Shown piece after piece: positions 49,714-61,222 of a stretch of DNA of 64,000 bases (position 1 is the first letter of the stretch; each line of letters begins with the position of its first letter). The DNA comes from Siphlonurus alternatus (Eukaryota; Arthropoda; Insecta; Ephemeroptera; Siphlonuridae), in the NCBI GenBank assembly GCA_949825025.1, contig OX463781.1:6923370-6987369 (forward strand). Direction: 5' to 3'. Both the position numbers and the translations under genes were made by a program. The notes under the pieces are model-generated. The model was not told where the DNA came from. It was given only the letters and a program-made list of their open reading frames with translations, and ran no database searches.

Positions 49714-51584
49714 TTCATGTAATCCCAAAACGTATAGCATGTTGAACCAATAAGACTTGCATGTTTTGAAATTATTTTTCAAACAAAAATAAATTGGTTA
49801 TCTAATAATTCATTGCAAACTCGCATGAATAAGAATGAATGCGTTCTAAATATTTTATGACGTAAGTGTTAAGACATTACGTAATGTTTTATTATCGAAA
49901 ACATAAAACAGGTTCTAACTAAAATCGAAGTGATGAAAAATCAAATTTGTGAAATTGGCCATCAGGTTCATGATTGGTGTGGCAACGCTGTGGTGAATCA
50001 GCATTTTATATGGACAGGACAGGCCACTTTCTGCTTTTAACAAGGTGCGTGGTGCGAGAGAGATACGAACCAGGAAGATAGAAGCTCCAACGAGACTTGC
50101 TAGCAGCAGCAGCAAGCTCTTACGTGGCCAACATCTGCTGCACGATTAATTATTTATAGTGCAACGTTGCCACATTTCTGTGGAGTTGATTATAGTGATG
50201 GGTATTTTTAGAATAGTTCTGTTTGTATTATTTTTATAACGTAAATTAAATATAAATAAATTCATTCCAGTCTAAATAAGAGAGTTCAGATGTATAAATA
50301 TTCCAAGTACGAATATAAGATTCAGTGGCCGTACAATAGCTAAGAATTGAGTTAAAATTATTAAAAAAATCACGAGCACATGTTTATTTTTTTTTATTTT
50401 GCTCCCTGAAAATATTGCCAGATTTCCTGTTTATTATCAATATTATCTAACAGAAGATTCAGAAGTATGGACGTATGGACACCAATTCAGGAAAAATTGT
50501 AGGAATTAAAAAGCATAATTTTATTTAATTTCTGACTGCCATTGCTTTAAAATTTAGAACTTCAGATAGTTTTTTTCTTGGCATTAGAAAGAAAAGTCAA
50601 CTCAAAGCTGATTGGTGAGCATTGCAGCATTTTCTCTCTTGGATTACGCATTCAGGCTGGCTGGAGAGGATGTTCCCGCAGTGACTTCCGTGTTGCGGTG
50701 GCACGAATTTCCTTCCGGTCTGCCTGCCAGGCGTGTCCGGCAAATGTGAGCACTCTAATGGCATCAGTCATCCAGCAGCCTGTTCCACTATAGCTACTGC
50801 GCAATACAGCTACTTTAAAACACCAGATACAATTTGGTTACAAATCTAAACGAGATCCGAATGCAAGTTGAAAAACGCTTTCAAATTCTATTTACTTTCT
50901 GGTAGTTGAATGCTATACGGCCCTAAAACTTTTATTTTTTACCCTAAGAAGGGAGAATAGAAAGGAGTTATTTTACGTAAATAAATTCAATATACATTGT
51001 TTTACAGTAAAGCGTGATCATGAAACTGTACGTGAAGTTTAAAAAAAAAAAAACAAGAAAAACATAAATTAAGTAGGTCTCTGGAAGGGATAAAATCGTG
51101 AGGAGTAGCAGCAATAAACGGCACCAACGTGACTCCCAGTTGTTCTCCAAGAGGATGAGTTCAGAGGCCAGCAACAGCATGCACCGAGATCCTGTCGCCC
51201 ACCAGCAAGCGTCCTGCTGCTGCTTTCATCGGTGTCCTCACGTGATCACATTAATATAAATATGCTGACCAGACAAAATACACATTAAATTAAAACGTAC
51301 CTACACTACTATATTACTGTATAGTTAGTTCTAGTGTGTTAATATAGCTAGTTCACACGTTTCTGTATGCTCGTTTGCAGTGCTGCGGGAAACTTAAAGA
51401 GGGTTTATAAGCTAGCTGCTCTTAACTAATTTATTATAATTATTATAGTATTAAAAGTAGCTGTGTATGCTATTTTGGTACTCCAACGTGTTACAACAAT
51501 ACTTGATACCATCCCAAGGTAGTTGCCTTGCAGGATAAGCATAACTATATAGTATGGACGGGATTTTATTATTTCTTAAGTCAT

Positions 51585-51690
51585 GTGCTTGGTAGAGTAC
51601 CTCGCATGCTGGGCCCAACTATAGCACGGCCACACGGGCGCAGGTTGGCTCGATGCCCACACTTGGCTCTGCCAGTAAGCTCCGTCTCAC
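51585..51690 (+). repeat. Possible tRNA-derived SINE
   Basis: GTGCTTGGTAGAGTACCTCG resembles a tRNA A-box region (compare GCTCAGTGGTAGAG). About 45 bases further, GGTTGGCTCGATGCC resembles a B-box. A short AT-rich tail follows around 51755-51785. No target duplication could be made out, so this is only a candidate. Confidence 0.3.
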
Positions 51691-51983
51691 GATAACCTGC
51701 CACTCAGTAGCAGCTCTGTGCAATGTCGACATGTAACAGCAACGTCGTGAAGCAAGCACAGTAAATAATAAATTAATATTGCTTGCTATCAATACTGTGG
51801 GTAGGTATGCCAGTATCATGATTTTAATTTACATTTGATTAACAAGAGGGATTTTTTTTATATAAAAATAATCAAATAGCTAAGGAGAAGTAAATCTGGA
51901 AGCAAGACTTGGAAATCAATATAGTTTTGCAATGGTTATGATAAGTTATAATCAAAAATACGATATGTGATGATGTAACTCTT

Positions 51984-52329
51984 TTAAAGGGATACATGCC
52001 TCAAATTACAAATTAGACAGACATTAAGTGTTGCTCAAGTTTATAATTAACATTCGTATTATTTTTACCTGCGCGCGGTGCGACTGTGCGAAGTCGCGCT
52101 ACAAAGAAAGTCCTTGCTGACGTCACAACTCACAGCTAGCACCGATTAGCATTGAGTTGTGACGTCATCAAGGACTTCATGACGTCATCAAGGACTAAAT
52201 TTCTTACTTTGAACTGCGACTTCGCACGGATGCATCACGCGTGGAAAAAAATGATGTGAATGTTGATTATTTACTCTAAACCCACTTGGTGACTATCTAA
52301 TTTGTAATTTGAGGCCTGTATGCCTTTAA
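51984..52329. mobile_element. Foldback element with three TGACGTCA sites (346 bp)
   Basis: The arms begin TTAAAGGGATACATGCC and end GGCCTGTATGCCTTTAA; CTCAAATTACAAATTAGA is shared exactly, in inverted form. Inner arms carry GTGCGAAGTCGC/GCGACTTCGCAC. TGACGTCA is at 52118-52125, 52160-52167 and 52180-52187. The last two belong to a duplicated TGACGTCATCAAGGACT. No coding capacity. Confidence 0.85.
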
Positions 52330-54964
52330 CTAGAAATTTTAGGTTCATATGTCATCATAGAGAGGTCACGAGTCCCGCCTCACATGTACGCGTGACCTGC
52401 AGTCTTCACACGCTAATACGCCCGTGGCGACGACAACGATGACTAGCCTCGCTCGCTCGTTTCACCATGAACTTGTAGCTAATCAACGCTGTTTCAACCT
52501 CACCTCGAGAAATTCGCAACCTTTTTGCACGTGTCACGTTAACCTGGTAGTTAGTCTCATTCGGTGCCAAATTTACCTCGCTCGCCATTTGATATATAGA
52601 CAGACACCGTGGTACTGCTTTGGGCCTAGCTTATACTTACAAGCACGAAACCACACATCGTCACTACAGGATGTTTGGCAAGAATAAGACCTTGAAGGAG
52701 CGCGCCCACGTTACACCAATATTTACTTTACACCAATATACAACGTGGCAGTTTATTTTCTTGTTAAAATGTATTTTAAAACAATGCAATAACAATCACA
52801 GTAATGAGTTTTGGTGTTAAAAATACTAAATTTTATCTCGTCACTGTACTTACATTTTAGGTTTCCATTATCAAAAATAAAACCACTACATGGAACTCGT
52901 GATAGTTTGTCACAAAACGCGTCCCGTTAAAACACTGCGGGCTCACCTCACTGCTACAGAAGGCAGATATGAATGCTGATAAGATGGGTGCAGCGTTATC
53001 ACGAAACGTTATCATTCAGTGCACAGGTGTGACACGTGCAAGTGAACACAAAAACAATCCGGCTTTACTTTGGCCAAGATCAGACAACTATAAAATAATC
53101 ATTTAAAAAAAATACCGATACATGAAATTTAATAAAAATGCAAAAAAATTGATAATATTATTAAATTATTATCATTGCAAGGACCTGATGGAACGATATT
53201 TTAAAATACAAGCATTTCATAATAATCTCATATATTATGTTATACAAATTCGTGTGAATTTGTATAATTTCAATATTTTATTCCACCATTACATTTACAG
53301 TTTCATTAGACTTCAGTCACCATTTAAAACACATGCATGCAGCAAATTTCTATATTTGACGTAAGATAATGTTTCTTGTGAAAAAAATGCATTGTAAATC
53401 AGTAATTAATGTTATGATTACCGGTTTTCAATCACAAAAATCAGAGTTTTAATTTTTTCACCCAGACTATTTAAAAATCTATATAAATTTTCTTTTTCTA
53501 AATAGCAAAATCAGGGAATTATTATGTAATTGCAAGACACTGATAGCATGTACTGTATTGCTTGCTTTCAAGTGTACTGGGGCGCCTGCCTGTACGTGGC
53601 AGTGCCAGGCGTCCGCGGTGTCACAAGAAAGGGCTGCAGGATTTCTCCATCCCAGCAGCATTGACACACGATGTACTGCACAACACAGCAAAGCTGCTAT
53701 CTTTCTCACATACTGGCCAATCTAGAGCGTGGCCCAATCTTGGCACACCCGGCTCTGACAAGAATGTGCTTCACAGTCCACACTTTGTATTCATAAATGA
53801 CACGTGCAATGGTGCAACTTGCACAGCAATGGTATTTAAGAAAAGTCATGTTATGTACAAATTTTCTTTGAAAAACAAAAATTAAGACCCTATTTTTCAA
53901 AAATTATTTAATTACTATGACGGATTGACAGTTAAAAAAGGATTTCAATTGTCATTTTATTTTCTATATTTGCATAAATTTGTTTCATTTAAAAGAAAAA
54001 CGACATTGATTCTAAAATCTAATGGAGCCGCAAGTTTGGCGACAAAATAGTAACAGTCTGACTCGAATTATTCAATATTCTATTTCCTTTTGCTTATTAA
54101 TTTTACTGTCCAATACAATCGACGCAGAGCCTCGGAGCTACTGAAAGCTGGCTGATTATATGGAAAAAATTAAAAATGTTCTTCTTGTATTTTATAAATT
54201 TACTGAGAGGTCTAGGTTTTAACTAGCTTACATCCACTAAAGGTCAGTTTCTTATCTTGTTTTTATATAGATACCAACCTTTTTTTATTGGTCCTCAGTT
54301 CATCGTGCTCAGTTTTATTTTTATTTGAAAAATAGAACCAGTGTACCGGTAATTCTATAATACTATAATTACTATATTTATGTTCAATAAACAAATTATT
54401 ATTAATTAATTATAAGATGAATTTTAACTTGATTAATTATTTTATTATTTTTATAAGACATCTCTTCAAATAACGTACATTTTAGGAAAATACAATAAAA
54501 TTAAAAATTAACAATACATACATTTTATGTTATATAATTGTTATAATTCATCACCAAATTGTAACAACAAATTTGAGTAATTAGTGCTATTACTTGCAAT
54601 GCATTAGTTGGCTTAGCACCCATACTGATATAAACTCTTCAAACTAGATGCTAAGTTTATTAATATAGTCAACCACGCATAGAAGCACGCATGTTCCGAA
54701 ATTTATAAAAAAAAAATTAATGAAGCCCTTACTGCGCACCAGATAATTAAAACTAACAATCTAACTGGCTTTTTAATAATTGGTACTAGGCGACCAATTA
54801 GGAAGAAGAAAGGCATTAGATTCTAACTTTTATATCAAGAAAAAGAATTCTTCCGTCGTACCAGGTGGATTAACACAGTGGAAAGAAGGATATTGTGTGT
54901 GTTTTTATGCATAAAATTTCCACGAATTCGCTTTGCTCTGCCACGTATTGTATACGCTGTTTAT
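52330..54964. other. Upstream non-coding stretch, no gene seen
   Basis: AT-rich except for patches at 52350-52620 and 53560-53780. I see no RRM exon. An 11-bp hairpin (TATACAAATTC/GAATTTGTATA, 53241-53266) is the only structure noted. Confidence 0.45.
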
Positions 54965-54987
54965 GTTTATACCAGGGCTCGGTTCCG

Positions 54988-55315
54988 CGAACGTTTTTCG
55001 CGGATCCGGGATCCGGGATCCAGATCCGCGAACGTTTTTCGCGGAACCAGGATCCGGGATCCAGATCCGCGAACGTTTTTCGCGGAACCAGGATCCCGGA
55101 TCCAAGCTCTCGGATCTTTTACGCGGAACCGGGATCCGGGATGCAGATCCGCGAACGTTTTTCGCGGAACCTGGATCCCGGATCAATGTGCCAGGGAGTC
55201 TATCGCGGAACCAGGATCCCGGATCCGAGCTCTCGGATCTTTTACGCGGAACCGGGATCCGGGATCCAGATCCGCGAACGGTTTTCGCGGAACCTAGATC
55301 CGGGATCCATTTCTT
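54988..55315. repeat. Left repeat array of the hAT-like element
   Basis: There are about eight units spaced 38-46 bp. The core GCGAACGTTTTTCGCGGAAC contains the hairpin CGCGAA..TTCGCG and is followed by GGATCCGGGATCC palindromes. Some units have the variant TCGGATCTTTTACGCGG. Confidence 0.92.
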
Positions 55316-55654
55316 GAATTATATTATTAAAAATAAAAAGTTATGTTTTTATCTGAATGTTGCTTCTTTATAATCTTTATATTGTTTTTAAAATTATTTA
55401 TTTATTTATTCTTTCCTACCATTCTTATTAAGCATCAGCATATATACGGCCCATATACGCATATAGCTATTATTATGTATTATATATATAATATAACAAA
55501 CTTATAACTTACAGAAACAGTAATCATAAACACTAATGATGGAATATTAAGTATAGTAATAATTATTTCCTTACTCATCACCTTATCAGCAATCAATTTA
55601 ACAATCCTAAAGAGGAAAGTTTGGAGAATAATAATAAACATGAAAAATGTCCTC

Positions 55655-56160
55655 GGTTGCGCAAACGTTTTTCGCGGAACCGGGATCGGGGATCCAGATC
55701 CTCGAACGTTTTTCGCGGAACCTCTGGATCCGGGATCCATGGAGCGGGAAGTTTATCGCGGAACCGGGATCCGGGATCCAGATCCTCGAACGTTTTTCGC
55801 GGAACCTCTGGATCCGGGATCCATGGAGCGGGAAGTTTATCGCGGAACCGGGATCCGGGATCCAGATCCTCGAACGCTTTTCGCGGAACCTGAATCCGCG
55901 ATCCATGGAGCGGGAAGTTTATCGCGGAACCAGGATCCGGGATCCAGATCCTCGTACGTTTTTCGCGGAACCTGGATCCGCGATCCATGGAGCGGGAAGT
56001 TTATCGCGGAACAAGGATCCGGGATCCAGATCTTCGAACTTTTTTCTCGGAACCTGGATCCGGGATCCAGATCCTTGAACGTTTTTCGCGGAACCTGGAT
56101 CCCGGATCCAGATCCTCGATTGTTTTCCGCGGATCTTTCGCGGATCTGGATCCGTGAACG
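55655..56160. repeat. Right repeat array of the hAT-like element
   Basis: There are about thirteen units of the same type. For most of the array, two variants alternate: TCGAACGTTTTTCGCGG and GGGAAGTTTATCGCGG, making a higher-order repeat of about 82-84 bp. Units run in the same direction as in the left array, so only the ends, not the arrays, are inverted. Confidence 0.92.
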
Positions 56161-59100
56161 TTCTCGGAACCGAGCCCTGGTTTATACTTAATGTCGAGAA
56201 ATATTTGGCTCTGCCTTAAACTTATTAATATACCTGGCGCTTAAAAAGTTTAAATCTACATGGATTAGGTAATAAAATTATCCACATTCGACATACATTT
56301 TCTACTGAATATCGTGTCACAATATAGAGAACATTATCATATTACTTATTTATGTCAAGCAAAATAGATATACCGCACCAAAATCATAAAAACATACATG
56401 CACAACCAAATGTTGAGAAACTTTTGACCCGAGTTGTACACCTCCTGCTGCTCTGAATGTGATGAAAAACTTTTGAGTTCTCCTGTACCCCGCAATAGAA
56501 GCAAATTAATGATTAGGGGTGCGGAAGGGCGGCCAGACGACACATAGGGAAATAAATTGATGAGTAAGGATGGGTGGGGTGTTAGCACCACCAGACTGTG
56601 CGAGGCCACACGCAAGCACAACATAACCGGGGTACAGTTCTGGACTATTCCAGAACAAATCGAGACATATATTCGATTAAAGCTGAAAATTTTCGTCTAA
56701 AAAAAATGCCGGATAGTTAGTTCTGTTTGTTTATGCATATAAGTTTGATACAGCTTGGCATCGCACTAGCTATACTTGCTATTACATGTATTTGTGGCTA
56801 TTACTATAGGTGCAGAAGAATTGTAACTTTGGAGATGATACGAGAATCTTCTGCATCACTCATTCTCCATTACCTACAGCTTTTAAGATAAGATTAAATT
56901 AAGATTATTAAATATATATAATTATGAAGCCAAAAACTTCAGAGGTTTCTTGAATCAAAGAGACGTTCTCCGCGTGAGCTGGAGGTCGGGGGTCAAAGTG
57001 TCAGTCGAGCCGGGGAGGCGAGCAGTAGCTAGGTCTACGTGCATGCTGGGCAAGCAAGCGAGCTCACACAGTAGCGGTGGCGACCCGGCAGAGGATTGAG
57101 CGAGCAGCGGGCGGCCTCGGAATCAATACTCCACCGCTCTCTCCAGACACGACCCGCGGCCAAGTACAGCAAGCGGCAGCAGCCACCACCAGCAAGTAAC
57201 ACTACATGCAGTGCGGCAAAACATCTAGCAAGATTCGTCCCTCAAGCAGAAATACATAGGATCCAACCCGCTCGGAGGCATTGTCGTCATCATCTTATAG
57301 CTGTCACTCTAATAATTTCAACTTAATTCGAGGTATGGGAGCGACTCGGAGGTTTATCTGCGGAGGTCGGTCTGTCGCCTGAGTGCGAGTGATTAGAGAG
57401 CAACGTGCGTCACAGATAACAGATTAATGAGATAACGCCAAGATTTGTCACCTGTTCAAGCCACTATTCAATAGAAACAACGCAGCGACTTTGCTTAGCA
57501 CTTGAGCCAGAGCAGTTTTCAGAACGCAGTTTATCACATTGAATCGTAAAGTTATTATATTAAAGCATTATTAAACTATATCACAAAATATAATATAGTT
57601 ATATAAATATATAATATATATAACTGTCTATTATACAAACAATACATCTGCAATTAACATGGATCGTCAATTTAAAATCTGACCATTTACTTCAATTTGT
57701 GCAGTAAATTCTAATAATAACAAAATCTGGTGTGCAATTCCATTATTATATGAAACTATAATTGTATTTAATTGCTGTTAACTATACTGTATTTAATTTG
57801 TAAAACTTTTGCTGATGTTTTATATAAAATATTATAAATAATAAAACAAGGTTATTTCAGTGACATTATTATATTTACGGTTACGACATTAAAATGAAGG
57901 ACAATTCACACTATAATAATATCCCTTGAACATTATATTTCTGTATGTAGCACATTCTATTACTAGTGCTGCCTACTACAGAGGTGCAGTTAGATACTGC
58001 ATGCACTGTGGTACTATATCACTGTGAACAACAGCAGCGTGACTGTTCGCCACTGTGAAGCAAAGTTCCAGCTTTCCCGACTGCATGTGACAAACGGGGT
58101 CGCCACTGAATAAGGACACCAGTTATCCAGCTATGTCTTGTCTACCTAGCTACAGATGAGAACATTTCTCACTAATTTGCTGTATAGAAAACAAATCCAG
58201 GACACAGGCATGACAAATCACAGTATTAGAACGAAAAATCAAAACTCCAGTATTATTTTAAAATTATTATTATTAACATGAAGAAAAGTGACGTCACCTC
58301 TGCGAGAGGTATTTTGTTCTTGCAATACATTGTTTTAAAGTGAAAATGTAATTTCTACTTTTGTTAGTTAGATTTTAAACGTCAATGCAATATTCCCGTG
58401 CATTAGATTGACCTTACATTATTCAATATTATAATGATTGATTCCCGTTGAATAAACGTGTATTTTATGAAATTCACGTGCTACACCATCAGGGGCAAGC
58501 TCTACTGATGGCCAATGTTGCACCACCTCGCAGCTGCGTGGGGACACATGACCAAGGCTAGGGCCACCACCAAAACCAGAGAAAGGCGGAATATCATATA
58601 TACTAGCAGCGGCGCTACGGGTTTAGGCAACAACTCAAGGCAAAGTAAACGCAGCAGCAGCAAAAACAAGCACATTCAAATTTTACTTGTATATACTACT
58701 TAGACATGAAGGCAAACAAATCAACTCCGTGTACTCACGTATACTAACCATCTTTCTGGCTTTGGAATACTATCTGAAAAATATTCTACGGTTTAAAACT
58801 TTCAACGTACAGTAAATTTAAACTATGCAGTATAACCTACAAAATTAACCTGTACTGTCGGCATTAGATGGAAAACCAAATTCATCTTCTTGGGATCCAA
58901 CCTTTCTTATTGACAATAAAATTATTTTTTCAACGTTATGTCAATCATGACGTCAGCTCTGAATATATTATAAATGTTATCGTGTAGAGCCTCGCATGCT
59001 GTTAATATGTTTTCTCAATATAACAACAATTTGAGGTGAAATAGTGAGGCTACATTTTATTTTCATAGACGGAATCGATAAAGAAATCAATAATTAGAGC

Positions 59101-60498
59101 ATGAATACGAAATAATATACAATAAAAACATGAATATTTTCATGATCAGTAAAGAATAATTAAATTGTTTTAATTTCGTCATTTATATATATTTTATATA
59201 TATAGAATATAAATAAATATTATGTACCTCTCTTTTCTGTTTAACGAAATATCTTAGTCCTCAAAACAAGCTGTCCAAAAGAATGTTGTCTCTAAAACTA
59301 AAGCAGTAAAATGTACCAAAATCAAAATATTATTATAAACAGCAATTTTTTTCCTGGACACACAATAAAAATATGTACTTTTATATGTGATGCGTCCTAC
59401 ATTTATACATAAATATATAATGTATACTGTACATAATATGGATAATATATCTTGAGGTCATTGGGGAAAATATTAAGGTTAATTATATCTCCTTATAGGT
59501 AACTAATAGCAAGAATAAGATATATATAAGGAAGCCTGTAAGTTGCCTGCATCCGTGGGGAGTTTGCTGGGGGACGAAAGTTGCAAGAAGCACGTTGAAA
59601 GCTTCTTCCTTCCGTCACCCGAATATAACGAGAAAACCTACACACGAACAGGAAGTGAGGGAGAAATATTATGTAAATATATAGGAATATCTACAGATAT
59701 AATTATCATAAATTGATGCAGATGTTGTATATTACAACAAAAATAAACACGCAACAAAATACAAGGTCGATGATGTTATTAGCTGCAGTTTATTACTAAT
59801 AAAATAAGTTTGTTCCATCTTTGTAACATCTTTTGACTCTATTTTTTAATTACAAGAACAGCTCTGTCAAATAGGGCTTATCTCATATGGGGATGATTTA
59901 AAATAATATACATTTTCATATAAACATGACTTTTACGAATGTTCTCCAGCTAAATGTATGAGCAGACAGAAAATGGTAATGCTTCTAGAAACAATATAGA
60001 TCTGTTGGCTGGGGGTGAGCAGTACGTATAAGGAACGTCGCTCCCAGGGAAGCTGTAGAAGCGTGCAGAGGTGCTCGACGTTGCAACAATGCCGGTGTGA
60101 AGTGAGGGGGACAGGGGCCAACAATGGGCTCACATAACCCAAGGCGGTGGCCGCCGCTGTACGGCTTGCTTGCTGATAAAGCCTGGCGCGACCCACCGAT
60201 CACACCCAACTTTCCAAGCCGAAAATCAAGCAAACAGCTTTCTTTTCAACTATGTCGTCCAACTCCAAGGATTGAAAATATTTTACTTTATTTAAATTGT
60301 TATAAACAATAAAATGGCAACAACAAATTTAATTTACCTTTTAATGTTATCGACTAAGAACAGAAGATCATTGTTTCTGCTTCTAATTTTATTTTACACC
60401 TTTCCAAACAAGGTAGTATTTAATTGTAAAACAAAGCTGAATATCCTTGTTTGTGCATTCCTTAAAAACATAACTACTGCAGGTTTGAATTTGATAAA

Positions 60499-60645
<147 letters not shown>

Positions 60646-61100
60646 GAAACATATATTTCCACGCAGCAATTTGAAAGATTTTATATTATATATCTCTATT
60701 ATGTCTCTCTCTTTTCAACTTTTCTAACATTAAAAAAAAATGCTGCTATGAGACATGAGCTAGATTGAAGTCTCCTTTAATTTCGTGATGAAATTGCCCC
60801 AGCAGAACAGAACAATTCCAGTTCGAGAAAACTGGAAATGAAGATGATTTTGTGCACGCGCGCTCGGGGCTGTAATTTGCTGGTTTGGCCGCAAGCTTGT
60901 GCGCACCATCACGGGATAGGCCCAAGATCACAACCCTGAGGCACGCCAGGCAAATAATAATAACGATGTGGCCTTTTATTACCAGCATTGTGTCTCGCCT
61001 AGAAAGTGGTGGTGAGAAATCCTAGCAATAAAACGGATTGTGGTTATTGATGTATAGTTCATCCTTCATACCAAAGCTATGACGCTGAGGGTAAGCGGAC

Positions 61101-61222
61101 CTAATACCCCCGGACGAAATACCCCCGGACCAAATATCCCCGCCCGGACCGGACGAAATACTCCCGGACGAAATATCCCCGGACGAAATACTCCCGGACG
61201 AAATACCCCCGGACGAAATACC
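61101..61222. repeat. 15-bp tandem repeat array
   Basis: About seven copies of AAATAYYCCCGGACG, one of them expanded (CCCGCCCGGACCGGACG). The 9-mer GACGCTGAG lies directly before (61081-61089) and after (61223-61231), possibly a duplication of the site or part of an older repeat. Confidence 0.9.

Larger units (their letters stand above)
48916..51983. other. Upstream non-coding stretch with GC-rich patches
   Basis: It contains a regulatory-looking patch at 49170-49460, an 18-bp palindrome at 49696-49713, and a tRNA-like stretch at 51585-51690. GC-richer bits at 50620-50780 and 51180-51240 have no motif I recognise. Confidence 0.5.
54973..56179. mobile_element. hAT-like non-autonomous element built of GC-rich repeats (1207 bp)
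   Basis: The ends are CAGGGCTCGGTTCCG and CGGAACCGAGCCCTG in exact inverted form. An identical 8-bp sequence, GTTTATAC, flanks both sides (54965-54972 and 56180-56187). CAGGG ends with an 8-bp duplication are diagnostic of the hAT superfamily, and the duplication has the central TA (nnnTAnnn) known for the Buster group. The interior is two arrays of ~41-bp units (54988-55315 and 55655-56160) around an AT-rich centre. Long stop-free frames in several phases result from the repeats and are not genes. No transposase. Confidence 0.88.

Noticed and set aside
54988..56160. CRISPR array
   Set aside because: The repeats lack unique spacers of constant length and the DNA is from an intron-containing eukaryote.
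54878..56191. Several open frames of 90-183 codons on both strands rich in RDPDPRTFF/ERFSRN-type repeats
   Set aside because: They run through the GC-rich repeat arrays of the hAT-like element in several phases at once. The lack of stops follows from the unit sequence, not from selection on a protein.
56960..57420. First coding exon of spen
   Set aside because: GC-rich, but no HLWVGNLP-type RNP2 codons and no phase-2 donor fitting the exon at 43746.
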